This document shows positions 22,202 through 34,194 of a DNA stretch of 64,000 nucleotides, one piece after another. Position 1 is the stretch's first letter, and the number at the start of each line of letters is the position of its first letter. The DNA is taken from the NCBI GenBank assembly GCA_028023455.1, contig JAQFVV010007222.1:62001-126000 (forward strand), written 5' to 3'. Made by a program: the position numbers and the translations under genes. The notes under the pieces were generated by a model, which saw nothing but the letters and a program-made list of their open reading frames with translations, did not search any database and had not been told where the DNA came from. Source of the DNA: Epiperipatus broadwayi (lineage: Eukaryota; Onychophora; Udeonychophora; Euonychophora; Peripatidae).

Positions 22202-24696
22202 ATGAGTAAAAGTAATATGGAATCAAAAACTAAGAAAAAACTATCAGGTGCACAAAATCGTAAACGCCAAGCTGAAAAAATAGCAAACATTAAAAAACAA
22301 AGTGGATCACTTAATAAATATCTTAAAATATCAACTGCTTCTGAAATAGCTTATACTCAACAAGAACCAGAACCGTGCACATTATCTAGATCACAGGGAA
22401 CTGTTGAAAATATTGAACAAGATTTTAGTAAGAAACAGTTAAGTGACAACAAAGTCATTGTGCCAATATCATATCAAATGTGTACAAATTTAGAAGATCC
22501 AGCTGAATGGAATAAAATCGATGACAAACTACGTGTTATTTTAGTAGAAATGGGGCCTGTTCAAAAGAAAGATATTATATATCCGAACGATGTACATGGC
22601 CGTAAATTTTCTGATGTATATTATAATAGAAAAATGGAAAACGGAAGTAGTTTTTCGAAAATGGCTTATTTATTCCGAAATTTTGAACTCTGTGTTTTGC
22701 TTTTGTTGCAAAGTTTTTGGATCTACTGAATCTAGCCTCATAGAAGGATACAATAATTGGAGAAATTTAAGTACAACTTTACACAGACATGAAACTAGTA
22801 TGGCTCACATGAAAAGTTTATTGAATTGGAATGAACTTGAGAAAAGATTAAAAAACAAAATTACTATTGATTGTCAATCTCAAAATTTATATGAAATGGA
22901 AAAGAAACATTGGAGGAGTGTTTTGGAATGGCTGATTGAAATTATCAAATTCCTTGGTAGTCAAAATTTAGCATTTCGCGGATCATCTGATAAATTATAC
23001 GAAAAAAATAACGGAAATTTTTTAAAATTAATTGAATTATTTGCGAAGTTTGATCCCGTTATGGAAAATCATGTTGAGAGGGCCCTAGATCAAAACAATA
23101 GAGTACATTATTTGAGCAAAGATAGCCAAAATGAATTATTGGAAATTTTAAGTACAGCAATTAGGGAAACAATTTTATTATCGATAAAGAAATCCAAATA
23201 TTATTCTATTATTTTAGATTGTACACCAGATGCAAGTAAAACTGAACAAATGACCATAATTATTCGCTTCGTTTTTTGTAATAATGGAACGGTTAAAATT
23301 AGAGAAAACTTTTTAGGTTTCATAGATATAACAGATTCCACTGGACGAGGTTTATGTACAACAATAATTGAACAACTGGAAAAATGGAAGATTCCCATTG
23401 AAGACATGCGTGGTCAAGGGTATGATAATGGGGCCAACATGAAAGGCAAAAAGGCTGGACTTCAAAATTTGATTTTAACCAAAAACTCTCGTGCATTTTA
23501 CGTACCATGTGCTGCTCATTCTTTAAAATTAATCATAAACGATGCCGCCAAAGTCAATGTAGATACAATTGGTTTTTTTGCAATTGTTCAAAAAATATAC
23601 AATTTTTTTTCATCATCTTATAAACGGTGGTCAATCCTTTTAAAATTTATTAAAACTTTAACTCTAAAACAACCATCAGAAACACGATGGGAAAGCAGAA
23701 TTGATGCAATCCGGCCTCTACGGTATCAGTTGGGTGAAATTTATGATGCACTCTATGAAATAATGAACAACGAATCTTTTAATAGAGAAATTCAACATGA
23801 AGCTCAATCACTCTGCACTAACCTTAAGGATTACAAATTTATTTGTTCTTTAATAATTTGGCATGATATATTAAATAGAATAAATCCTGTCAGTAAAATG
23901 CTCCAAAATGTAAATATGAATGCTTCACTTGCTTTAGAATCGATCGCAAATCTAAATAAATTTTTACGAGAATATCGATCAGATTCAAATTTCAAAAACA
24001 TTCTCAAAATTGCAGATGAACTTAGCGAAGAGGTTGATGGAGAGAAAGAATTTAAAACTGCCAAAGAAGTTCGACAACGGAAAAAAACTCGTCAATTTGA
24101 TTACGAGCATCAGGACGAAACACCTCAAATACCTGAAGAAAAATTTAAAATAAACATGTTTTTTTACACTTTTAGATGTAGCGATTAATTCTTTAACAGA
24201 ACGCTTTGAACTCCTCGAAGCATGTTATAATAATTTCAATTTTCTATATAAAATATCAGAAATTAATAAGAGCGAGTTACAAGCAAAATGCAAAGATTTA
24301 GAAAATATTTTGAAATTTGATAACAGTAAAGATATTAATGCTACAGATTTATTCGACGAATTATGTGCTTTTCGAGATATTTTTCAAAAGGATTTTTTAA
24401 ATTCTCAAAACCCTTTCGAAACACTTAATTTTATAGTTTCTAATAATTTATCTATGCCAAACTTATCAATAGCTTTAAGAATATTATTAACATTACCTGT
24501 TAGTGTTGCAAGCGGTGAATGCTCTTTTTCTAAGTTAAAATTAATTAAAACTTACTTGAGAACAACTATGTCACAAAAACGGCTTGTTAATTTGGCATTA
24601 ATTGCTATTGAAAATGATACTTGTGCAGAACTGGAAATAAATACAATCATATCAAGGTTTATTAATATGAAGTCAAGGAGTATAAAATTATTATAA
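22202..24696 (+). pseudogene. hAT transposase (TTF zinc finger, DUF4371, hAT dimerisation), two frameshifts
   Basis: Cut-and-paste transposase of the ZMYM-like hAT group, about 830 codons, usual for the family. ATG at 22202 (MSKSNMESKTKKKL). A TTF-type zinc finger (GPVQKKDIIYP, then SVFCFCCKVFGS) spans about 22550-22730 and is interrupted near 22660 by a frameshift. The DUF4371 region follows, with ILDCTPDAS (first catalytic Asp, about 23215) and RGQGYDNGANMKG (second Asp, about 23410). AAHSLKLIINDA lies near 23515. A seven-T run at 24158-24164 appears to carry one extra T, shifting into a stop at 24186. The next frame resumes at once and ends in the hAT dimerisation motif VASGECSFSKLKLIKTYLR. 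Both breaks are single-base and could be sequencing errors, in which case the gene would be intact. Confidence 0.93.
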
Positions 24697-25050
24697 TTAT
24701 AACATGTTTTGTAATGCATTTACTTTTTTAACTGTATTTTCTTTTTTTTTAATATTAAAAATTATTTATTTACATTGCCTTGTTTGTTTCCCTTAGAAAG
24801 ATTTTGTACACTAATATTTATAACATGTAGGTGGTATACATTAAAGTGACCAGATTTTAACATTGGTAAAACGGGACACCATTAACTGGGGGGGGGGGGG
24901 GCTGATTAAAAATTTGGTTTATATGGAGCGTTTATATAGATATAGCGTACATTAATAATAATAAATTAAATATGTATGTTTGTAATATTATCTTTTTTTA
25001 AAATTATTTCATTTATAAATTGTAAATTTATTATTAAATTTGCTAATATT

Positions 25051-25340
25051 TGCATAAATTTAGAGGTTAGAAAAATTAGCAAAAATTTTAAAAATAATGG
25101 GTTTGTTAAAAACAGACAGTGACGCAAATAATAAATATGAAATTTTAAAAAAAAAAAATATGAGATTAAAATATGTAAATGTTTTTCGAAAATTATTTTA
25201 AACATTTAAATATTTTAATCTCAAACATTATTTTTTTTTAATTTATTATATATATATATATATTTGAATCACTCTGTCTATTTTTAACAAACACATTATT
25301 TTTAAAATTTCTGCAAATTTTTCTAACATCTAAATTTGCC
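25051..25340. repeat. Imperfect long inverted repeat in hAT 3' region
   Basis: About 71-bp arms, 25051-25122 and 25270-25340, match in inverted orientation (shared blocks TTTAAAAATAAT, GTTTGTTAAAAA, GACAGT/GACAGA). A second inverted pair is nested inside (GAGATTAAAATAT near 25160 and its complement near 25215). Confidence 0.8.
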
Positions 25341-25341
25341 G

Positions 25342-25400
25342 TGTTAAATTATATATTATTTCATACAAACCGTTTGTATGAAATAATATATAATTTAACA
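25342..25400. repeat. Perfect 29-bp-arm palindrome
   Basis: Arms 25342-25370 and 25372-25400 are exact reverse complements around a single C at 25371. Confidence 0.95.
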
Positions 25401-25410
25401 ATCAATTTTA

Positions 25411-25436
25411 TGCTATTTTTGATATCAAAAATAGCA
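25411..25436. repeat. Perfect 26-bp palindrome
   Basis: TGCTATTTTTGAT followed directly by its exact reverse complement, centred on GATATC. Confidence 0.95.
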
Positions 25437-25579
25437 TTACATCGTGCATTCTTTCTAAAAATCATGACTTTTTTAAAACACCACGGGACACGGTCGGGTC
25501 ACCTTAGTAAACATACATATTGACAGGGGCGCCAAAATCAAATTTGCATGCGGGCGCCTAGTACCCAGCGCCGGCCCTG

Positions 25580-25587
25580 TTTGACAT
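25580..25587 (+). repeat. hAT target-site duplication (right)
   Basis: TTTGACAT, identical to 20989-20996. Confidence 0.95.
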
Positions 25588-26009
25588 TAAATATTAACGA
25601 GAAATTTAAAAAAAAAAAACATTAGTAAAAATACTTATATTTATTAGAATCACTATATCTATTATTTTAATTTATGAATACTTTATAAAAAAAATTCTAT
25701 ATTCAAACACTCCCTGGACCATATACGTTTAATATATTAAAGTGATTTTTTTCTAAAGCGAAGTTTATCACACATCAAAGATGTAAACATATTTCGCATT
25801 TGTCCATATATATATATTAAAAAAAGATTTTTAACAGGCTAAACATTTTATGCAAATATGGAAAAAAAAAATTACAATTTAAGTAAGTTTTGAAACAAGT
25901 TCGTATAATAAAGTATATCATAAAAGCAAAGACAAATTAAATGGTGTATACATTACAAAAGCATAGCAGAGGCATAAAGATTTAAAATAAAATAAAAGAA
26001 AAAAGTGGG

Positions 26010-26560
26010 AAAGAGTTATCTGTTTATAATTGGTTATAAAGAGAAGCAAGGATACGTGTAGCTTCAACAATATCTGTAGATGCAAGCACTCGACTATTTC
26101 TAATTTTTGAAATTTTATTATAAAACAGTGATTTTTTGTCAAGCGTTGGTAGCCGAGAGGTCAGCGCAGACGCCTTGCAAGCAAGCAGTTGCTTGCAGAC
26201 AGTTATCGCAGGTTTGCTTCCAGGCCGATGCTTTGACATATGAAAAAAGAAAAAAAACAGTGATTTTCTGGATGTAACATTATAGCAAAAACATATCTTA
26301 GAAATAAAAAGATAAATATAAATAAAATAATAACCTTAATGGAAGGGGCAAAGCCCCATATGCTACTAACAAGGTTAGCAATAGAGAAAGTCGTCAATTT
26401 AGTAATTGACTCAAAGATATTTCTATAGATGAGAAGAACACTGGATCAGAAAATGATGAATTGTTTCTTCAGACTTATGATAAAGAGAACAAAGTGGGTA
26501 AATGCTAGCATGAACCATTTTCTGTAATGAAAAATGACTAATAGGTGGATCTTCTAAATT
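26010..26560 (-). pseudogene. C-terminal remnant of a non-LTR retrotransposon ORF
   Basis: The minus-strand frame from about 26556 reads YPLCSLYHKSEETIHHFLIQC. This resembles the Cys/His zinc motif (CPLC...EE..H.L..C) found C-terminal to RT in several LINE clades, with the first Cys replaced by Tyr. Stops interrupt the frame after it. Across the SINE inserted at 26136-26253 a related frame reads KIRNSRVLASTDIVEATRIL and ends at 26024. I could not identify an RT catalytic box upstream (27-28.5 kb), so the extent and clade are unknown. The call rests on one motif. Confidence 0.35.
26122..26267 (+). mobile_element. Short tRNA-derived SINE with 14-bp target duplication
   Basis: AAAACAGTGATTTT at 26122-26135 is repeated exactly at 26254-26267. 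Between them lies an 89-nt tRNA-like sequence (26143-26231): a 7-bp acceptor stem GCGTTGG/CCGATGC (two G-U pairs), box A TAGCCGAGAGG, and a box-B-like GGTTTGCTTCC with three mismatches. A GA-rich tail ending in poly-A follows. A perfect 8-bp hairpin (TGCAAGCA/TGCTTGCA) sits where a class-II variable arm might be. Target duplication plus A-rich tail indicate retroposition. It could be a tRNA retropseudogene rather than a SINE family. Confidence 0.7.
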
Positions 26561-26599
26561 GATTTTAATAAAGAAATCAAGGTATTTTGACACCAGATA

Positions 26600-28508
26600 C
26601 CATAATTTTAGTTTTTGATTATCTCTTTATTAGTGATAGTAAAGATAGTTGGGCATGATCAAAGTTGACTAGCACTACGATTAATGTTGTAACTATTTCA
26701 AAACAGCATTTTCTTAAAGAATGCATGATCATTGAGATCAATGTAAACAGCAATGATTTGATTACAAAATTTAAAGAAAAGAACTTTACTGGGTGAAACA
26801 TTATCAGTAGAGGTGGTTAGAACAAATTGCAGAGCCTAAAGGTAAGCAAAAACAAAATTAAAAAACAGACTTAAATGAACTTTGAAAATAAAAGGTAAGT
26901 TTTGAGTGGTGGAAAAGGCCATTGTCTTTGGCATGCTTCTGTAAGATATCAAACAGCTCTTTTATTCTAAATTAGTTTGGAGGAAAGTGAATTAATCTTC
27001 TTCTTGTAAGCATTATTATAATTAATAATCTGCATATAGTAAGTTATTTTTTTAAAAAAGCAAGATGTTGATAAAAGAAATTTTTCCTTAGAGAGAAAAG
27101 TATGCTTTGGGCAAGGAGATAGTTACGTTCTTGATAAATGTGAGATTAAAGTTCTGAATTGATGTTTTCATAACATTCATCAGCATATAAATGGGAAATC
27201 TAAGAAAAGTACGAGAGAAAGCAGTGAAATGAGAGAAACCACTACTATTAGAAAATATGTTCCATGGAATTGTTTATTAAGGTTATAGTATACTATATAA
27301 TCTTTCAGAACAAAGGTAAATGAAAGAAGATATTTCTTAGAAAGAAAATAACAAGATTATCCATGAATAATATAGGCTTGACTACTTATTAACCAGAAAA
27401 TATATATATGACAGTTTATTTTTTCTTCATTTTCAGAAGCAGCAGATTTATATAAGTAATAAAAAACAAAGAACTCACAGATGAACTTGTCAAATAGACT
27501 TATGAGGTTTAAACCTTGGCATTATTTGCTGTCAAAAATGATGAAAACTTTCTTACTAATTAGAAAGTAGCTAAAAGTTGATATTAGGAGCATTAATGGT
27601 ATGTAATTGTAATAGTTCAATAAGACTGTCAATAACAATAAAATCTGAAAAAATGTCTAATTGTATTACTATGAAACCAGCTGATCTGTCTATATATATA
27701 TTTGCATGTTATTAATATTAGTATCATATAAATGTCTAGATTGATCACCTCAACATTTGTCGGGATTTTAAAGGTTATTCAAAAATGTTCTCAAGAAATG
27801 CCCCCAAATCATAAAACTATTTTAATTTTAGAATAATTAAATATTTGATTTCAATTTTTTCAGATATATAATTGAAAGAGTTATGTATAATAAAATCTAA
27901 CAACAAGAATGATAGGGGTATGGGACAAAAACAAAAAGGATGAAGAAAGGCTGATAAATAATAAGTTGGACATAAATGTAGTGATTTTTTGAGTAATATT
28001 ACTTATGTAAATTATTCAAATGGAAGATAGTTTGTGTTCAATAAAAGCCTAACAATGATCAAGAAGCAGAGATGAATGGTGGAATGATAAATTAAAATTT
28101 TAAATGAAATGTATACTATCTTGATGTTAAAATAAGGCTCCCACTAGGGTTATACTGTTAGAATTTAGTAAAAGAATCTTCAATGATAAGTGCTGACTGT
28201 GAAAAGTCAAGAAACAAACTTATTGGATGTGGTATTGTTCTCATTTACAGCTTGATAATATTTTGATATCAGCAGTTTTTACAACTTTTTTATTTTATCT
28301 TTTCATTTTTTTTATGTTCTGGACATCTGTCATAATTTGGATAGATATAGACACTGGTTATATTAGTTATTACTTTGCAAAAACTATGATAATAAATTCT
28401 TCTACAAACTAATATTTTCATGCATTTAATTAAATGTATATAAATTATAAATTCACATTTTTAATGGAACAATGTATGAAAATTTAGATTAATCAAGTCT
28501 GCAGCAAT
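26600..28508. other. Unassigned stretch, possibly decayed LINE
   Basis: May be the upstream part of the minus-strand LINE remnant, but stops are dense and I recognise no catalytic motif. Confidence 0.25.
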
Positions 28509-28682
28509 AATAAAACAGTTGTTAGATAATTCAATCATTGATGAGTAGAAGCTTATGGGATAAATCATAGTATGCTTGGATAGCCTATGACATAAGATTG
28601 AAAGACCATTGTGTCAAAAAAATGAAATAATTGTAATATTAATAAAAACAATAATTGTAAATCAGAATATAATACTAATAAT
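28509..28682 (+). repeat. 174-bp direct repeat, copy 1
   Basis: Recurs at 30290-30464 in the same orientation with about five substitutions and one poly-A length change. The two copies bracket about 1.6 kb that is not shared with anything else I can see. Confidence 0.92.
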
Positions 28683-30289
28683 TGTAACAAAACATTGTGT
28701 TACGCTCTTAAATTTCACGAGATTGCAACATACGGTGGCCGTTCGAGGGCGCCACCAAGCATTTTTGCCTAGACCGTATTATAAAATTTCTATAATAATG
28801 GTTAATTTATTTACGAACGGCAATCACCAAATGTAAATCTTAAAATAATTTTCTTTTAATGGACCAAAAGATTATAAAATGAATTATAAGAATTAATTAT
28901 AATAAACAAAAAAATACAAAAACAAATTGACACTTCACTATTGTTGAAATATTTATTATACCTTTATTCTATTTGTTGGTTATTCCCTTCCCTCGTACTT
29001 GCCGAATCAAACCCTCCCGATCCTTTTTCTTTCTAATCAAGAATTAACATGTATTGTTCTCGAAGGAACATGTGCTGTCACTTTACCAATTATACAATAT
29101 TTTTATCAAATATCATGGTATATAACTATGAGTGAACTCAAGGGCGACTTACTATAAGAGTGTGTTTGTTAAAAACAAACGCATTCAAACCTCCTCTTTC
29201 TAATGTTAAATCTTTTCATCTTAAATTTTTACTTGTCCTTAGATCGAGTATACAATTTTTCTTATTCATATCTATACATTATAAGAACAACAATCATAGA
29301 AACTAAAGGTAAGTTTAATTAATAGAATGTAACCCCCCCCCCCAAAAAAAAAAAAAAATAATAAAAAAACAACAATATAATGTGAATTAATTTGAATTAG
29401 TAAATACATCTACTTAAAGACTACATATCCCTCTTTTTCTATTGCTGAAACTTTGAGATATTTGAAGTGAAGGCTTTTCTTTCTTTTTTAAATTCTATTA
29501 CGCAAATGTCTCTTGAAATTATATAAAAAAAGTCTATTTACCCTGATCGATCAGTGTATATCCGGTGTGGGTGGAATATTTCACTTTATATTCATCGTGG
29601 TTTGTGCGTGGTCTTCTTCCAGTCCGTTCTCCTCGGCTAGCTCTCTATGTCCTGCATTTACAAGGCAGTTCCAGGTGGTAATAGGAAGAGGTTCCCAGAA
29701 GGGAAAGTTCTGTTAGATCTAGCCATTCAACATTTTCTCCTTGCGCTTTCTTCTTCTTTTTTTTTTTTTTAATGTACTTTTCCGATTTTTACTATTCACG
29801 AGTCCGAGCCGAATTTAAACTTATAGATTAGGTATTGACCTCGGCAGAAATTCAATTAATTTATACAAAAGGAAAGTCCGTAATTTATAGTTTTTTTTTA
29901 AAGTCTCAGTTCACACCTTTAATGTTCTCTTCTTTTATTTCATATTTTATTTTAAAATCCCAAAGAAACATTCCAATTGATCAACGTAATAGATAGCATA
30001 AAATACCTTCACTATCAAAGCCCCAACAATAGAACTAATTGTTTTCTTTTCCCTTCTATCTTTAAGAATTTTTTTAAAAACTAAACAAAAGACAAACTTT
30101 TATCAAAAACATGCAAGATCTTGATTTAATTTATTTTAACTTCTCAAAAACTCCATTTTAAAATTAAGTGTTAATTTATTTCTTTTTTCAAAATTATGTA
30201 TTATAAAACGATATTTATATTTTAACAATATATATATGTGTGTATATATATATATATGAGTATGAGCTGACATAAAAATACCAGTTGTT
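28683..30289. other. Unassigned 1.6-kb segment between direct repeats
   Basis: Contains short GC-richer patches (near 28720-28770 and 29560-29720) unlike the surrounding AT-rich DNA, homopolymer runs, and a TA/GT microsatellite just before the second repeat copy. No coding region recognised. Confidence 0.4.
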
Positions 30290-30464
30290 AATAAAACAGT
30301 TGTTAAATAATTCAATCATTGATGAGTAGAAACTTATGGGATAAATCATAGAATGCTTGGATAGCCTATGACATAAGATTGAAAGACCATTGTGTCAAAA
30401 AAAATGAAATAATTGTAATATTAATAAAAACAATAATGATAAATCAGAATATAATACTAATAAT
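30290..30464 (+). repeat. 174-bp direct repeat, copy 2
   Basis: Second copy of 28509-28682; sequence identity ends at AATACTAATAAT on both sides. Confidence 0.92.
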
Positions 30465-33400
30465 AAAAGTATAATATTTCAGTTGTTTCTAAATTAAATT
30501 AAAACAACATGCAAAAGATAGTTTTACCTGTTTTAATAAAGCGAACATGTGATAAATTAAAAGAAATGTACAAAATAAATATAATGTTGGATAATCAGGA
30601 GATCAAAGTTTAAAATTAATAGAGCTTCTGTCAGTAAAGTATTTTACAGCAAAAAATAAGTTTAATTAAATAGGTAGAGGAATATAAATTGTTTCGAAAA
30701 GATCGTCTAAGTGTGTAAAGTGACTGTACAATATTATGGTATTAAATTAATTAAGAAGTCTAATTTGGAATATTTTACTCTTGGAATTCTTAGACGAATC
30801 AATAAAATATTAACAATATTAAAAGCAATTTTGCATGAAAAAAATGAGTGCTGATTTTATTAATTGTGTTCAATATTAAATTCAAAAAGTTTTTATTCCA
30901 AATAATTATAATATTCAAACTTTAATTTTGAAACCATTTTTAATATATACTAATTTAAACTCCCTTTCTCATATCCAACCAAATGAGTCAACACTCATAT
31001 GAGCAAAAATACAATACCACAACATCTTCATTAATCATTTCTATATAGTTTATCTCCTTTATATAGCTGTAATATTAGCACCATAAAAATCACATTTCTC
31101 CCAGATCCATCATTTCTTAATTTGTCATAGTTCTGATTCAACATCTTCTTGCCTGAACAATTTCTAAATAATTTCTCAGTTCATTTGTGGACTGATAAAA
31201 TATTGATAACAATGTTATTAAGAGTAATCCTTCATGAAATATTTTATAAAAGCATTATATATTTATAATATAATTGTTGAGAATAAAGCCATAATGCATA
31301 CATGAAAAACCATATCTAATAGCATAAAGTTAGGCAAGTCAGCAAATTTAATTAAAACAAATACAATTATAATACTAATTTCTATAGTATCATTACTTTA
31401 AAATGTTTACAATAACATAAAATGAAAATTCAATGAGTGTAAATGATATATAATTATGTTTTCTGTGTACATTTGAAAGGCAATGTATAGACAAATTGAT
31501 TCAGTAGTCTGTATATTAATTCATATTTCTTCATTCAAGCTTATCCTGAATTCAGGAAATGTTAACTATTAATAAAATCAACAATAGGTACGTAAATTTA
31601 ATTAATATAGAAAACAACAAACAAAATTACGAATTTTCTTCCATCTTTACATTTATGTGATCTAGTGTAAGATTTAATAATGAGTAGATGCCAGATGATA
31701 GTGCTTAATAAATCCTTGCCAGAAATCTCCTACCCAAATATTCCCTGGATAATTTCTAGCTTCATTGCCAATAGACAACTAAGAGATAGAAAAATGTATA
31801 AGCAAAGATCAGGTGATGTCTTATTGATTTAACAAACAAACATAACAACCTTCATTTATTTTTTTAATATATAGTCATAAATCAATTGGGACAAAAATAT
31901 AATAGTTTTATTATGAATTGGATAATAAATTATTTGAGAGTAACAAACAGTTTATGTAAAATAAAGTTTGGTTTTTGTAATTAATATTTACAGATTTAAA
32001 GAACAAGAAATTCATTTGTAGGTCAAAATCTCAAAAGTGAGTGTGAATTATTAAAATTTATATTAAAGGCTTAAATACTTAAAGTATATAATTTTGTTAA
32101 AACTATGGTCATGCACACATACAAAAGAAATCATTTATATATAAAAAGAATGGGTTCTCTTATTGAAATGATATAATTAACTCATATGGTAAACAGAATT
32201 AAAATGTTCATCAATTACAAGTTGAACTTGAAACAGTGGCAAATCTCTCTATACGGTAGTGCCACCCATTGCAAGCCAGAGTAATTAATGTGTGAATAGT
32301 TTTGCTTCTGTTTTAACAGTTTGTAAAAGCATAGGAAATAATAATGATGTGATATTTAGTGGCTTAAGTTGCTTATGAGTTATAGAACAGGTTTTTGCAT
32401 TAACAAGAAAAATATCTATAAAAGAACAAGGAAAAAAAAATTCAATTAGTTAAAGATTAATTGCAGAACAGCTGTTCAAGGAATATGAACTGCTTTTATT
32501 GAGAATTTATGTTAAGCCATGCATTTGAGTTGAAAGTCATTTGACAGCAGAAGTGAAAGATAATGATGATCAAAATATTACTAGCTGATTTGTATTGGAC
32601 ACTTATCATAAAGATGGAAGAGAGTTAACATTAAAAAAAATATTTTTTAATATATTCCTTAGTCAAAAATATGGAATGCCTCTTTGAAGCTAATATGGCA
32701 TAGATCAATTTTGATCAGAGATCCCAAGAATATGCTGACTGGTATAAAATTTCTCAAAAGTGAAAGTATAACATGCTAAAAGATCTTCAAAGTGAAATCT
32801 TAAAATGACAATTTGCTTCTTGCTTGATAACTTAATATCTTGACATGAACTGTAACAAGCTTCACATGAAAAATTGCTTACCTAAAGGTAAAGTAAGAAT
32901 AGATTATGGTGATGGATTTACAAAATACCAAAGCTGAAACTGCAGGAACATGTCCCAGAATTAGAGATATATTTGCTCAAAATATTATTTTTTTTCTATT
33001 TTAGATTTAATTATGCAGAAGAGAAATATTTTTTAAGAGTTACTATAGTCAGCACAAATATAAGGTCATATAGCTTATTTATGGCAATGTCTTTGCATAA
33101 CACTAAGACTTTTGACAGTTAACAATTTATATTCCTAAATTAATGAATTAATTATTTTTCTTTGTTATTATACTTCAACCTGCTATTTTTATAGGACTAG
33201 AATACATCCATAAACAACTTGACTGGTATATTTAATGGTTTAAAATAAATTACAAATAGTCAGGGATGTATTTACATAAAGATAAATTTATAATAATGTA
33301 AACATGCTTTCTTGGTTTCAAACATTAAGTTGTATTTAAATTTCAGGCTAGACTGTGGGATTTTAATTGAACACAAAATATGTTTTATATTCTATCATTC
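30465..33400. other. Unassigned AT-rich stretch
   Basis: No coding region recognised. The 3' part of the decayed Gypsy element should lie in the upper half, but I cannot identify its 3' LTR. A fragment of the MITE described at 34195 is present at 32233-32366. Confidence 0.4.
32233..32366 (+). repeat. Fragment related to the 34195 MITE
   Basis: CAGTGGCAAATCTCTCTATA, then GGTAGTGCCACCCATTGCA and CCAGAGTAATTAATG, match the left end of the element at 34195 at roughly three of four bases. A downstream block near 32330-32366 matches 34333-34375. Confidence 0.7.
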
Positions 33401-33409
33401 AATCTAACC

Positions 33410-34022
33410 TTTTCATTTTTAGCCGTAAATGATGCAGCATGATCTGTTAAAATAGCCCTAGGTTTTCCTGTCACTGCAAACTATAATTACAGTAAACATC
33501 TAATTACATTTGTAGCACTTTTTGGTCACAGGATATGACCTCATGAGTTTAGATAAAACATTGTATGTGACGCAAATTAATTTAAACCTCTTAAACAGTG
33601 GTACATAACCATAAAAACCTATGGCTAAAAGATCATTGGGATGATTAGGCTAAATTGACTCTAATCTCCCAACATACAATTTGTTAGCATACTTAGATAT
33701 TCCACAGATCACATAATATTTGACCCTGATTACTGTGAACACATAACAGTCAAGATAAGTTGAAAGGCTGTGCATAACATTTTATTGTTATGGGTCCATA
33801 GTGCCCATAAAGATAATGCACATAAATTAGCTGATTTCTAATACCCAATGATACCAATACCCTCCATGAATGTTCATGGTCTATCTTAATTTTATAATGT
33901 AAGAAATTTTGAATTAACCAATACCTTAATATCATTTTACTTTTAATCATTCTTTTAATAGTTATAGATTCTATCGTCTCATTTAAATATTGAATAATGG
34001 CATTCAATTTTGAATATTGCAT
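33410..34022 (-). pseudogene. Decayed Gypsy integrase (zinc-binding and core part)
   Basis: Integrase joins retroelement DNA to the genome. The minus frame 34022-33750 reads SLGIRNQLIYVHYLYGHYGP, resembling the HHCC zinc-finger start of Gypsy integrases. After stops and shifts, VTGKPRAILTDHAASFTAK (about 33480-33425) matches the second catalytic Asp segment of the DDE core (usual form P..I.TD.G..F). It is the downstream continuation of the RT and RNase H remnants at 34755-35890, from which a MITE (34195-34747) separates it. Confidence 0.7.
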
Positions 34023-34144
34023 TGTAAAACTGATAATTTTTTTTGAAATCGATTTTCAACTGAATCATCCGCTTCCTATATTTATATGACATGGTCGATT
34101 TTGACAGGATTTCTATTTCGAATATCTGTTACAATATTATTTTT

Positions 34145-34190
34145 TTCATCACATGATCACCATTTCTTATGATAGCACATAACTATTATT
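34145..34190 (-). repeat. Inverted partner of MITE-internal block
   Basis: ATCACATGATCACCATTTCT at 34148-34167 and the following bases are the reverse complement of the block at about 34320-34368. A piece of a second MITE copy may lie head-to-head just outside the left end. Confidence 0.75.
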
Positions 34191-34194
34191 AAAA

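Larger units (their letters stand above)
20997..25579 (+). mobile_element. hAT DNA transposon, nearly intact
   Basis: 4583 bp. An 11-bp perfect terminal inverted repeat, CAGGGCCGGCG at 20997 and its complement at 25569-25579, is followed by looser GC-rich similarity. The element is flanked by an identical 8-bp duplication, the hAT hallmark. A single transposase gene fills 22202-24696. The 3' non-coding part holds several palindromes (25051-25436). The perfect target duplication and only two single-base lesions in the gene indicate a recent insertion. Confidence 0.95.

Noticed and set aside
27170-27215. CTGATGA...GAAAACATC on the minus strand near 27180
   Set aside because: Stem II is only two AU pairs and stem I does not form; a chance match in AT-rich DNA.
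29513-29716. Host exon candidate in the GC-richer patch between the 174-bp repeats
   Set aside because: The 67-codon frame has no recognisable domain and no convincing splice context.
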